Below are positions 25,721 through 38,500 of a stretch of DNA of 64,000 nt, piece after piece. Within the stretch, counting starts at the first letter, position 1. The number at the start of each line of letters is the position of its first letter. The stretch comes from Stomorhina lunata (taxonomy: Eukaryota; Arthropoda; Insecta; Diptera; Rhiniidae). Made by a program: the position numbers and the translations under genes. Location: positions 113,712,555 to 113,776,554 of the forward strand of contig OW121742.1 of NCBI GenBank assembly GCA_933228675.1. Direction: 5' to 3'. The notes under the pieces were generated by a model. It saw nothing but the letters and a program-made list of their open reading frames with translations, was not told the DNA's origin and ran no database searches.

Positions 25721-26865
25721 CAATTTTATACTATACTTAGTATAACAGAAAGTTTTCTGAAAGTTTTTTATAAACAGCTACGAAATTGTTCCAAGTATAA
25801 CGAGAAAAACTTTTATTTTTTATAAAAGCTTGTAAAGCTTTTTTTTAATTAAAGACTCCCTGACCAGAGGATCATATTTATAAGTAAAAATATTTTTTTT
25901 TCACTCTACATTTGCAAAATGTTGATAACAAGTTGATGTATTCTATGACTACATTTCTAGTTTCTATATTTTTGTTTGCCATTTCAAAAGCTTTTTTCCC
26001 CATTTCCCTGCAGTATCTGGTTAGTCACACAGTATATTTAAAGAGGTAAACAAAAGTTTTATTATGTCACTGTGTCATGTGTCAACTGATAGTGACATCT
26101 ACCAAAGGGATAGGAACAGGAACCCAACACACAAACAGGAGATTACAAAATGTTTAATGTCAAACAAATATAAATAAGAACAAAACTTTAGTTTTAGTAA
26201 TATTTTTTTTTTTTTGGTTTAAGCTCAAGTCATGTTAGGAGGGAAAAATCTTATAAAAACTAAATAAGTTGTATATGAATTTATATACTTTTTTATATTT
26301 ATGGAATTTTAAGATAAATAAAATGGGAATAACTGTGAAGTGTAGTTTTAGCAAGTAAAGAGTTTTTTTTTTGTGGTTTAATAGGGACAAAGTTTTCAAA
26401 GGGAATATCAGCTTAAAAGGGAAGGAGATCTTTAGGGGTTTGTTTGATAATAAGTTTGAAAATGGATTAAAAATTATATACACATACTCATGATACTCTA
26501 AAGAACTAGAAAAGTTGGAAAATCCAGACTATATAGCTAGCAATATATCAAAAAAAGTAGGTTTTTAAATTTCAAGATAATCACATGAATTTATATACAT
26601 TTTTTCAGACACATATTCAGCTATCCTTGGTGCTACATAAAATGGCCCAAGCTATTTTGGTTCCTGAAATACAGGGTATTTTCTATAATTTTGGTTTTTA
26701 AACTAGAAGCAAATTTTGCGCTGTAACTTTCTTAATAGGTCATAAATTATACTTTTTTTAAATTTGTATAGTTAGATAAGTATAAAAGACTTCATCACCA
26801 TAAAAAAAACATCAGTACACTTAGAGAAAAGATATGTATAAAAGATAATGCAGGAGTGAAAAAGG
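25721..26865. other. AT-rich spacer
   Basis: No gene is visible; the minus frame at 26,235-26,483 is Phe/Leu/Lys-rich low complexity. A short stretch at 26,065-26,100 has several TGTCA/TGACA motifs. Confidence 0.4.
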
Positions 26866-27205
26866 TATAAAATTTGCATTTAAAATGGCACAAAAGCGGA
26901 TAAAGATTTTGAGACCAAATTTTACGTACAGATAGCTACTATCGATATCTAAAAATTTGATATGGCGCTTCCCGATTAAATGTTTGGTTCTTCGACAAAT
27001 TGAGAAAAACTAACAAAAAAAAATTAAAAAAGGGTAAAAATTCTGCATTTTTAATATTTGTCTTCCTATAACTCATTAACTAAAAAACGCATCGAGAAGC
27101 GCTATATCAAAATTATAGATAAACATGTTCTTAATATGTGTGCAAATTTTGCGAGAAAAATATATAGCCATTTTTGTGCCATTTAAAAAACAAGCAAGCC
27201 TATTT
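26866..27205. repeat. Diverged inverted repeat with ~100-bp arms
   Basis: The left arm (about 26,870-26,977) and the reverse complement of the right arm (about 27,088-27,200) align over about 100 bp. The best blocks are AAATGGCACAAAA, then CAAATTTT..ACA, and a 31-bp stretch containing TTTGATATGGCGCTTC matched by TTTGATATAGCGCTTC. The loop is about 110 bp. Identity is roughly two thirds by eye. It may be the remains of a foldback or MITE-like element. The frames at 27,076-27,340 on both strands fall across it and are not considered genes. Confidence 0.5.
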
Positions 27206-29344
27206 GTGTCATTTTTCACTTGTTCACCTTCGAAAGACACATTAATGTATGATAACAATGTGGTACTTAAAGGTATATTGCTCAAATTTACAAACAAATA
27301 TCCTGAGGCCTACAGTGAAGCAAAAATAATACGCGATTAAATCGCGACCATTGATTTTCTTCTACATCTTAAAGTGTGTATACAGCCTACATTGAACCTC
27401 TTAAATGCGTACATGTAACAAGACAACAGTGGCTTCTGATCATTTTGTGTTCTAGGAATCTAAAAATTAAATATTTAGTAATATGGAAACTTGCCACCAA
27501 AAAAAAAGTCCGACGAAAAAAATGTATTTAATACCTCATCGATTTATAGCGATTATATTTTTTAAAAGTAGAGATGGAAAATGAAATGGACTTAAAAAAC
27601 AAATTAACATATTGAGAAACTAACCAATTTCGCGATAAAAAAAAATCTGGCTAACAAGATTTTTGCATATGGATGCTGAAGTTAAAGAAAAGTTAAAAAC
27701 TTTCATTTTTATATGGAATTTAAGCCATACCCTTTCTTATTATAAAAACATTATTTTTACTTCTAATATTGTAAACAGTGACTAAATTTTACACAAAATT
27801 TTAAAACAATCGTTCAAAAAAGTATCAGAATTGGTATACTGTTAACTACTTTTGCCCCTAGAATTCTTATTTTTTGTTGGAATTTCATCGCAGATATCTC
27901 TTTTGAAAGTTTTTGAAAGCATCTGTTTTTGTGTTTTTAAAAATGCTACAAAAGATTGCCGTAAGGCGGCGGTATTGACATGTTTCTTACAAATGTATCA
28001 AATACATATTATTTGGATATTTTTCGATGTTGGTACATTCAGAAAAAAGTTAGACCAAATACTCCTGAACAAAGTCACGGAACATTGTCAAACCAAATTT
28101 TTAACTTTTAATTATTAAAAATGCGATTTTCATATGTAACCTAAAAATAGCGCCATCTTTTAACATAATTTAGAAACAAAAAAGTTGTAAAATAAACATT
28201 ATTGTTATAATCCCAGAGATTCATTTTCTACAATAAAAAAGTTCTTTTTCGCAAAAAGCCGTTTTTGATATATTGCTATATATAGCACACTTTAACACTT
28301 ATAAGGAATTATGATGATATCAAAGCTATTTATAAATCAGGACTAGAAAATTAAAAAAAGACTGGGACTATGTAAAGACTCACGAAGAAAGCTACGATAA
28401 AAGCTTAGCTGATTAACGCATACATTTATTCGACCTATTTCGTTTAGGGTTATTAAGACTTTTGTTGAGAAAGTAAAAAAGTTGTTGGACCCTGTAGCTC
28501 TTTAAGTTATAGTCCAATATGGTTGGTTTTTTACATTTTGGATTTAGCTTGAAGAAATAAAGAAAAAACATGTGAACTTTACTATAATAACTCTTAAGGG
28601 TTTTAAGTTATTTCATTTCAAAAATAAAAAAATTATTTTTCTTATAGACATTTTTTAGTTTTTGACCTATTGTGCATTCGATATTAAAGCCATAATTTTT
28701 AAAAAATTCTGGAGTATAGCCAACAGTTCACGAAACAAAATATTGAAAACCGTGTTTAAATATCTTGAACCGTTTAATGTTGAAAAATATCCAAAGTCAA
28801 ATATTTTTCGAAAAAAGTTAATTTTTTTCTCAAAAAGATGATATCAATTTTTTACATTTTACAAAAAAGTTTTTTATTGAAAGTTAATTTTTTATAATAC
28901 ATTCATAGAGTACGGGGTTCTAGGATGATTTTAAACCAAAATTTAAATCTGTTCAACATTTCTCTTACGTACAGTTTTGAACAAAATTTTTCTCATTTTT
29001 AAGAAAATTTTTGTGTTTTCGAACATATAACAAAAAAGTAAAGCCGATTTTGCAACTTTCTAAAATGCAGTTATATAGACCCATATATTCTCTTTAAATT
29101 TCAAAAAGAAAAGGTAGCGCGAATTCATAAATGCATCCAGAAAATCAAATTTTATAAAAAATGGCAAATTTCTTTATACCAAAATTTTAATTGCAAAAAA
29201 AGGTCAATTGGGTTTCCTTTTTTAAATTTTTTTAAATTGTTTTTTACAAACAATAAAATAAGCTTTATAACTGCAAAAAATAATTTATGTGCCTTGTACA
29301 GTTTTTCAGAAATTTAAAGTCAAAGTTCAAGTCAAATTTTGTAA
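27206..29344. other. Unassigned AT-rich DNA, possibly old transposon sequence
   Basis: No repeat or gene was recognised. The 88-codon frame at 27,852-28,118 begins at a non-ATG codon and lacks recognisable motifs. Texture is mixed rather than satellite-like, so this may be decayed transposon or host intergenic DNA. Confidence 0.35.
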
Positions 29345-29586
29345 AAATTTGGAGATGCAATAAAATGTCACATTCCAGACACTTCAGTTGATGGTTCTTG
29401 TCCGGGGAACTACGTTAACACTCCTAAACGTAGGGAGCTAACATGTGCTGTGAATTCTCCCATAGAAACGATACAGACTCCTGGGCAAAAAAAACAATTA
29501 CTGTAAAAAAACTGAAATTAGAAGAAAAAGTGCTTTCCCTAATGTTGGAAGAGAATGTCCGAAACTTTGATGGAAAGACCAAGTAG
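29345..29586 (+). pseudogene. Frameshifted coding-like remnant, family unknown
   Basis: One frame is open from 29,345 to a TAA at 29,504 (53 codons) with protein-like content including NYVNTPKRRELTCAV and SPIETIQTPGQKKQLL. A second frame then continues to a TAG at 29,584 with LKLEEKVLSLMLEENVRNFD. A shift at an A-run near 29,490-29,510 would join them. The composition (basic, Pro/Thr-rich, then an amphipathic charged segment) resembles a linker and coiled coil of a transposase or nuclear protein. There is no ATG start and I cannot name the family. Confidence 0.3.
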
Positions 29587-30309
29587 CGGAAAATCGTTTA
29601 TAGTTTGGGCTACGAAAGACTATCAGCCTATGACCCTAACAGGTTGTAAGTATAGGTCATTTTAGTAAGTAAGTGATGGTTGAGGAGTAAGTATATGTGT
29701 TAGGACTGCAGCCTCAATTCGTGTATTATGAGCTATTGTAAGACTATTTCATCTCTATGGTTTTGATTTAAATTACAAAAAAAAATAATAGTGATTAAAT
29801 CTGATAAATTATTTAAAAATATTTTCACTTTATTAAAAAAAAAAAATTCATTTAAAATAGTTTCGTTTGATTTAAAAATATTTCCTCATAAATTTACGTA
29901 ATTTTCTTCAATAACGAAGTAATTTTACTTGCATCATCATCACCATCATACACCGTTCACAACCTACTTTCCACATTATGACCTTTCACCTTGTGAGGCA
30001 AAGTGGCAACTAAACTTAAGTTTTAACTGTAAAATTCAATCTAACAGTAATTGTAACATTACTGAGTAATGCATAAAGAAGAGCTTAACAGAATATTAGC
30101 TCTTTTTGTAATGAATAAACTCTCGCTCTCTGTTATTTTATACTCTTTTACTAATAATGCTCAATAATGATTCTCCCTCTCTTCATCATTACTCTTTTTC
30201 TTGTAAATGTAAACAAAAGAAAAATTTCCCTTGTTATTCAGGAGGGAAATTTTTTACAAATTTTACTTGAAAAATGCATTTAACAGGTAGAATGAAGGCA
30301 GAGTTTTGA
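29587..30309. other. Spacer before the 28-29-bp array
   Basis: No gene is visible. It includes CATCATCATCACCATCAT (29,932-29,950) and a CTCT-rich stretch at 30,120-30,200. Confidence 0.4.
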
Positions 30310-32610
30310 GATAACAAAAATTTTTTATAGAAAAATTTTATATCGAAAATTTTTTATGAAACAATTTTATGACAAATTTTATATCGAAAAATTTTTTTTT
30401 TTTAATTTTATATCAACAATTTTCTGTAGAAAAATTTTGTATCGAAAATTTTCTGTCAAAAATTTTCTATAAAAAAAAAATTATATAGAAAATTTTGAAA
30501 AATTTTATATCGAAAATTTCTATAGAAAAATTTTGTATCGAAAATTTTCTGTCAAAAATTTTCTATAAAAAAATTTATATAGAAAATTTTTGAAAAATTT
30601 TATATCGAAAATTTTCTATAGAAAAATTTTGTATCGAAAATTTTCTATCAAAAATTTTCTATAGAAAAATTTTATATTGAAAATTTTCTATAGAAAAATT
30701 TTATATTGAAAATTTTCTATAGAAAAATTTTATATTGAAAATTTTCTATAGAAAAATTTTATATCGAAAATTTTCTATAGAAAAATTTTATATCGAAAAT
30801 TTTCTATAGAAAAATTTTATATCAAAAAGTTTGGATAAAGAAATTGTATGTCGAAAATTTTCGATAAAAAAATTTCTATTGAAAATTTTCTATAAAAAAA
30901 TTTTATATCTAAAATTTTATATCAAAAATTTTCTATTGAAAAATTTCATATCGAAAATTTTCTATAAAAAATTTTATATCAAAAATTTTCTATAAAAAAA
31001 CATTATATCGAAAATTTTCTTTAAAAATGCTTTATATCGAAAATTTTCTATAGAAAAATTTTATATCAAAAATTTTCTATAAAAAAACAATATATCGAAA
31101 ATTTTCTTTAAAAAAATTTTATATCGAACATTTTCTATAGAAAAATTTTATATCGAAACTCTCTATAAAAAAATTTTTATCGAAAATTTTCTTTACAAAA
31201 ATTTTATATCGAATATTTTCTGTAGAAAAATTTTATATCGAAAATTTTCTATAGAAAAATTTTTAATGGAAAATTTTCTATAAAAAATTTAATTTTCTAT
31301 AAAAAATTTAATCGAAAATTTTCTTTAGAAAAAATTTTATGCGAAAATTTTCTATTGAAAACTTCTATAGAAAAATTTTATAAAAAAATCTTCTATAGAA
31401 CAATTTTCTATAGAATAATTTTCTATCAAAATTTTCTATAAAAAATTTTTATCGAAAATTTTCTATAGAAAAATTTTATATCAAATATTTTCTATAAAAG
31501 AATTTTTTATCGAAAATTTTTTATACAAAAATTGTATATCTATATTTTTGTATTAAAAAATTTTATATCGAAAATTTTCTATAAAAATTTTATATCCAAA
31601 ATTTTCTATAAAAAAATTTATATCGAAAATTTTCTTTAAAAAAATTTTATATCAAAAATTTTCTTTAAAAAAATTTTATATCAAAAATTTTCTTTAAAAA
31701 AATTTTCTGAAAAAATTTTATATTGAAAATTTTCTTAAAAAGTTTTATATTGAAAATTTTCTTTAAAAAAAATTTATATCGAGAATTTTCTTTAAACAAA
31801 TTTCATACCGAAAATTTTCGTTAAAAAAATTTTATATCGAAAATTTTCTTAAAAAAATTTTATATCGAAAATCTTCTTTATAAAAATTTTATATCGATAA
31901 TTTTCTTTAAAAAAAAATTGTATCGAAAATTTTCTATCAAAAATTTCATATCGAAAATTTTCTATCAAAAATTTTATATCGAAAATTTTTTATTAAAAAT
32001 TTTATATCAAAAATTTCCTATAGAAAAATTTTAGATCGAAAATTTTCTATAGAAAAATTTTATACCAAAAATTTTCTATAAAAAATTTTATATCAAAAAT
32101 TTTCTTTAGAAAAATTTTATATCGAAAATTTTCTTTAAAAAAAATTTTATATCGAAAATTTTGGATAGAAAAATTTGATATCGAAAATTTTCGATAGAAA
32201 AATTTTATATCAAAAATTTTCGATGGAAAAATTTTCTATAAAAATTTTAGATCAAAAATTTTCTATTAAGAAATTTTACATCGAAAATTTTCTATAGAAA
32301 AATTTTGTATCGAAAATCTTTATAGAAAATTTTTATATTGAAAATACTGTATCGAAAATTTTCTTTAAAAACATTTTATATCGAAAATTTTCTGTAGAAA
32401 AATTTTATATCGAAAATTTTCTATAGAAAAAATTTATGTCGAAAATTTTCTATAGAAAAATTTTATATCGAAAATTTTCTATAAAAAAATTTTGTATCGA
32501 AAATTTTCAATAGAAAAATTTTATATTGAAAATTTTCAATAGAAAAATTTCATATCGAAAATTTTTTATGAAAAAATTGTACATCGAAATTTTCTATACA
32601 AAAATTTTAG
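30310..32610. repeat. 28-29-bp hairpin satellite
   Basis: About 80 degenerate units of 28-29 bp carrying TTTTCTATAGAAAA and a spacer ATTTTATATCGAAAA. It is related in design to the 31-bp arrays (same CTATAG palindrome) but has one fewer T on the left side and a TATATC spacer. Many units have the core altered to CTATAAAA or CTTTAAAA, so the array is older or less homogenised than those at 8-16 kb. Confidence 0.93.
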
Positions 32611-35002
32611 TTACGAATTAGTATTGAGTTAATTATAATTAATTCTACATAGCTTGAGTGGTTTATTTTGTAATAGATTGAGTTACTTCTAAATATCTTT
32701 TGGAGAGTAATTATTTTGTTTAGAATTGAGAGCAATTTTGTGGGTACTCATTTATGTATTGAGTTATTTTAAGAATATTGAGTTATTTAAAGAACAATGA
32801 GATACATTATTGTTTATTTGGGTTTTAATAGTTTTGAGATTTGCTATTAAAATTTCTTAAGGCAAGAGTTTTTAGGTTTTGTGATTTTCTAGACTCAAAT
32901 CCTTAGATATTCTATTTTTAGCCGACAGGCTAAACGTTTATTCCTGAGGCTTGTGCTGTACAAAAGAAAAATGTGTTTAATAGATTGAGAATTTCTACTT
33001 AAAAGGAATTTTTCTAAAGACTAAATTATATATAAAAAGATGAATGGTCATATGTTAGATTTTATTACATAATACAAAATAGATCTTTTAGATTCTAAAA
33101 AAGTAGGAACCGAAAAATTTCGGTATTTCTCTTATAGTTTTAATTTTATTAATAATTAAGAAATAAACATATTTTTTTAAATATTTATTAAAAAGAGTCT
33201 TTTAATACAAAAGAAAACTATTTTGTTATCCATTTTTGCTCACGAAGAGTTTTATAGTCTCTTAAATTATGCGTAGTCAAAATGACGAAGGACGATGTTA
33301 GTGTATGTAAAATAAGGATGACGTTCCAGGGTTAAATATATTCTTAGAACATACCTATTTATATATGGAAGTACACATCATTTCTGTTTCAGTGGATCTC
33401 CTTACTTCGGAAATATTAAGTGAAATAATAATTTTTATTATAGCTAATCGTGGTTTCAATCCAGCGATGACCGTCTGTCTGTCTGTTACGTTATATAAAA
33501 ATCATTATTATTAATACATTTCAACCACTTAAACGTTTAGTTAATTATATCTCTATAGCCTCCGACTTATTGCTATTAAAGACTCCTTCCGAAACATATT
33601 TTCCTCATTATTGGTATTGTTCTTTTTTTTTCTATTTTAAACTTTCTAGTGTTGATTCTAAAGATTTACCCTTGATATAAGCAAAATGGCCAAGGAAAAG
33701 GTCATACTACCAATCCTTTCTTAGACAATAATATCTAAGATTATTTCTATTGTTTTTAGTAAGAATCATATTTCATACTACAAATAATAGAAAGAAAGGC
33801 TGATGGATTAACTTTAACAACTTTCAAAAATGTTTAAAAATATGTACATATTTTTGAATTTTTAAAAGAATTTTTAATAAAATTTTAAGTTACAATAAAA
33901 TTTGTATTTGGCTTTATAACTAACACTTATTTAAGGTTTAAAAATGTTTTTTTTATGGAAATTTACTATCAGTAAAGACAAAATATTTTTTTAGAAATCA
34001 GTACTTTGCCTTACAAATTTTTAACAAATTTCTGCAAATTACCCTGATTTTTATCTAATTTTGGTTTTGTTTAGATTTATGAAATTTTAAGTTTTTAAAA
34101 AATGTTGCCTACTTATGGGAGCCAAAGACTTAAAAATATTTTTTTGCAAGAACATTATTTCTTAACTTGTAATTTTAAGAATTTTGTATTTTTAGCCAAA
34201 ATTTAGGCCAATTAAGGTTTTTATTTACTTTCTTAAATTTTTGCTTATAATACTTGGTTTTTTATTTCTTAACATTTTTTTGTTTTCAAAGCATATAATC
34301 TTTAAACAAAACTTATGTTCTAGTCTTGCTTTTTCAGTTTTTGTTGTATTGAATATTACATTCTATTTAAAACAAGTCATGACCAAAAACTAGGTCAGTA
34401 TTTTATTTCATGTTTTCTGTGTGTATGATTTTCGAGACTTAAATAAGCAAATACTACTAAGCAAAGGAAAGCACTTTAAATACTGAAAAAGAGACACATA
34501 CACCTACAAAGCAAAAACATTTTTTTATTTTTTTGTGTTAAATCTTAGAGTAAGCATTAGAAATGGCAAAGAAGCATTTGAAAATAAAAACTAACATGCT
34601 TGCACAACGAATATCCTTAAGAAAATAAATATCCTTTAGGAATAAATTCCAATTACAAATGAAAACAAAAATAATAATTTTAAAAATAACAACAAAAAAC
34701 GAAAAAAAAACAAAAACAAATACTTAGGCAAAGGAAAAAATAAGCAACAACTTAGAGCGTAAAAAGAGAATAAGCTCTCAATATTATGGAAATAAATCAA
34801 AAAGTGTTTGAAAGAGAACATGAGAGAGAATGTTTTATTTTGAGGGTAAGGGAGAGAGATAGAGCAGAACATCTGTGATAAAAACCTGTTAGAGACAATG
34901 GAATATTTTTGTATGAAAAATAACTTTACTAAGTAAAGTTTACTTGAATAGTTTCAAATTTAAGACACAAATAAAGAGAGGGAACATATGTTAAGAAACT
35001 CA
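32611..35002. other. comm upstream region
   Basis: No gene is visible. It holds a small hairpin TTAGCCGACAGGCTAA (about 32,930), a copy of the X-type dispersed repeat (GCCTACTTATGGGAGCC near 34,107), A-rich DNA with purine-rich GAGAGAGA tracts at 34,820-34,865, and a Phe/Leu-rich minus frame (34,636-34,872) that is a shadow of that purine-rich DNA. It could contain comm regulatory elements. Confidence 0.4.
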
Positions 35003-35027
35003 GAGAGTAAGCGAGAGAGAGCGAGAG
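35003..35027 (+). promoter_or_regulatory. GAGA-rich proximal element of comm
   Basis: A GAGAG cluster (AGAGAGTAAGCGAGAGAGAG and onward) sits just upstream of a TATA-like box. In flies GAGAG sites bind GAF/Trl and are typical of promoters of developmentally regulated, paused genes. The assignment is by motif and position. Confidence 0.4.
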
Positions 35028-35062
35028 CATAAAAAACCTATTTTGGGATTTTTAACTCAGTG
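35028..35062 (+). promoter_or_regulatory. Putative comm core promoter: TATA-like box plus initiator
   Basis: CATAAAAAA begins at 35,028 and TCAGTG at 35,057. Taking the A of TCAGT (35,059) as +1 places the TATA-like box at -31, the canonical spacing. The initiator departs from TCAKTY only at the last base. A second initiator-like TCATTC is at 35,255, with a GGTTCT DPE-like hexamer one base short of the usual +28 spacing, so an alternative start about 200 bp downstream is possible. Confidence 0.42.
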
Positions 35063-35561
35063 TTTTCATCATCAGAGCGTAAAACAATAACAGAACAAAA
35101 AGAAAACCCATACAAATGTTGCTGTTAAAATCAAACAAAAAAAAGTATCTCTTGTAGGTAAAATTTATATCTTTCTTGTGGGTATCTCGAACGAATGCAA
35201 TGTGCTTAACATGATGGCAAACTAAACAAATTCGATTGAGTTTTGACAACAGTTTCATTCTTGACATCAAACTAAACGGTCAGGTTCTCTAACTAATAAA
35301 AACGGAACGGAAATTTAAGAAAAAAACTTAAAAAATATTTATAATCAAACTAAAACGAACGACTTACGAAAAAAAAACGTATAATAACCAAATAATAAAA
35401 ATTATTTAAAGAAATTAAAAATTTTTCAAAACTAAACAAAATTTCAATGTTAAGACAAATCTAAATAAAACAAGTGTTTTCCTGGAAAAAATCAGTGTTT
35501 TAAAAAAATAAACCAAATTTATAAATAAAAACAAAAACCAAATTTTTTAAACCAAAATAAA
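35059..35561 (+). other. comm: Putative comm 5' UTR with upstream ORFs
   Basis: About 500 nt from the predicted start site to the comm ATG. Several very short upstream ORFs overlap near 35,195-35,225 (for example ATG CAA TGT GCT TAA and ATG ATG GCA AAC TAA), with others near 35,118 and 35,448, suggesting restrained translation. The final 250 nt are A-rich and unstructured. A 5' UTR intron cannot be excluded. Confidence 0.4.
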
Positions 35562-38500
35562 ATGTCATTCCCCACCACTACTACCTTAAATATGGATTAT
35601 TTGGAAACCACCACCATTACCCCGATAATGGAGGAGGAAACCCTTACTGCTTCACCCACAATTATGGATATGTGGATGTCTCAGTTACAAAAAGATCATC
35701 CCGAGATCTCCTTTGTCATACCTAGTCAACACGACAATCAACATATCGATAATATGGTGCAATTTAAACGTTTACTCGAACAAGTGGGTAATACGGCCTA
35801 TGATACAATTACCTCGGGTTCGGGACATCATGTACCTCATGTCTTGGTTGACTCGATGGGTCAGACCATTACACATGAGCAAATTTCGAATAGTGCAGTT
35901 TTGAATATGGCTGAGTTGAAAAATAATGCCTTAACGGGCTTGGAGCGTTTTTTTGCCGGCAGTGATATGCATTCGCTAATCAATTATTTGTGGATTGGTG
36001 TTGTTACCTCCTTGATCGTGTTGACAGTGATCTTTGTGCTGTTCAGTTGTTATTTCTACAGAAAGTTTCGCGAATGGAAGAAATGCAGTAAGTATCTTTA
36101 GTTAAACCAAACAAATAATAATACCAAAATTTAAATAATTTGTGAAAATAAACCAAAATTTTAAAAGCTTTAAAATTATTTTCTAAAAATTAAAAAAAAG
36201 CTAAAAATTTTACAAAAAATGATATAAAACCAAAGCAAAAGTAACAACAATTAATTAAAAAAAAAACCTAAATATCAATATATAATAAAACTAGTGGAAA
36301 ACAAAGATAATTTTTTCAAAACTAAAATTCTTAACATAAATTTTAAAGCTAAAAATAATTCCAAAACAAACTTTTTTAACTTTTAACCACTAGAATTGAA
36401 TTCAATTAACTTTACAAACACAACAAAAATTTTAAAAAATTTTTATTATAAAATCTTAAAGTTAAAAAAATTACTCAAAATTTTATTAAAGCTCTTATCA
36501 AAAACTAATTTCTTTCCTAAAATTTTCCTTAATTTTTTCTAATTTGAGTTTTTGTACGATTTCAAAAATTTTTAATTTTCAAAAAGTATTGCCTACTTTT
36601 GTGAGTTTTGAAAATTTTTAAAAATAATTTTCGCCAAAATTTTTTTAAAAGTTTCATTAGAAATAATTTTGTATTTTTGTAAATAAATTAAAATAATTTC
36701 AATTTATATTTTTTTTTTTTTTGCAAAAGTAAGCAAACTTAGAGAAAATTAAATTTTCTGGTTTTAGCACTAAAAAATTCTTAAAAAAGCAAATTTTATT
36801 GCTCAAACAGAAGCTTATTTGTTTTGAACTGCTTATGATTTTAGCTAATTTCAATTTAATTTTTGGGTTAAAATTTACAAGTTTTAAAAACCATTGCCTG
36901 ACAATAGGCGTCAAAGTATTCATATTTTTTTAGAAAAAAATTATTCTAATAAAATTTTTCTAAAAATTTCGAATTTTTTAAATAAATTTTAAATAATTTG
37001 AGTTTTTGTTGGTTTTTCTAAAAACTAAAATTTGTTTCATAAAATTGTCATTTGTTTGAGTTAAAGTATCAAAATTTTGTTTTGTGAGAAAATTTTATTT
37101 CAGAAAAGATTTTCTAAGAATTTTGTATATTTTGCTATACTTTAAAAAAGTTAAGGTTCTTAAAAGTTTTTGATATAAAGAAAATTTCCTTAAGAAAATT
37201 TTCATTACTAATCATTAAATTTTAGAAAGTTTTATAAAAATTTTTTTAAAGAATTTTATATTTTTTGTTAAAATTTTAGAAAATTAAGGTTTTCATTAGT
37301 TCTTTATTAGATTTTTAAAAAATTTTTCTATTTATTATCTTTTTTTGCTAATTTTTTTTCAAAATTCTTGTTTTCACCTTAGTTCACTTTCATTAAGCCA
37401 AATTAGACTATAAATTATCTGGTATTCTTTCAATGTTATTACCAATTTTATTGCTTTCTTACATGATTATAAATCCTTCCACATTTCTCAACTAAACCCC
37501 TTAAAATATTTGCTTAGAAAATCTTTATTTTTATTCTTATTTGCCCTCAAGCCTTCAGAGCTTCTAGGCAACAAATTATCTACCAGCCTTTTACATTATT
37601 TACAACTTAATTAGACACAAAACAAAAGCATAAAAACCCTGGCATACAAACAAAAAACTTAACCAAGCCTATTTCTAGGCTTTGGAGCTGACATAAAACC
37701 GAAGAAAAACATAAAATGTAACAAAAACTAATTGATTACAAATAAACCCTAATTTAGCCCTATATACCTGTTTGTTATAAAGAAGAGAAAAAAATATTTG
37801 ACAGTTAAATAAATGTTTAACACAAGACTTCAGTTGAACAGGCAAAAAAAGCTTAACAGCCTTAAGGTAGGCTTCAGTTTAGTTAAATATTTATTGGTGG
37901 CAAGTATTGGGGCAGTAAATAAGTAAAAAAAGAGCAATAAATTTAAGTTAAATATTAAAGGTGCTAAAATAAATACCTAAATAAATAAGAGAGCTGGGGA
38001 GGTAGCTTAAGTGAACTCAAGAAACTTTTTTTCAAACTGACAACTGTCAGTTGTTGGCAAAATAATTAAGAGCCTAATTTAGGGGGTCTTAAGAACTAAT
38101 AAACTTTTGGAAAACTTTCTAACTGAAATGTTCATTAAAATTATTTGTAACAGGTTTCTTAGGGTATTAAGACAAATAAAACTTAAATCAATTATTAAGG
38201 CCTAATTTTAGGGGCTTTTCTTTAAAGCAGAGGCACCTGTTGTTTTTGAGGCTGATTTTTTTTTAAGATTTTTTCCTAATTTATTTAAATTTCTAATTTA
38301 TATTCTTCATGTTCTGGGATTTATGTTTTGTTTTATATAATTTTGTTATATTAAGACTTCATAAAAATTTGATGTATATCCTAAGGCGTTAGAAATTTTT
38401 TGTTAACAGCTTTCTTTGTTAAATAATGACTGAGGCTTTTGTATTTTGAAAGAATGTTTTTGCAATTGACAAAAGAAAAACTTTAGTGGTTTATTTTAAT

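Noticed and set aside
27852..28118. 88-codon frame as a gene
   Set aside because: It begins at a non-ATG codon, has no recognisable domain and no splice or promoter context.
35713..35904. 63-codon plus-strand frame inside comm exon 1
   Set aside because: It is a shadow frame of the comm coding sequence with no independent signals.
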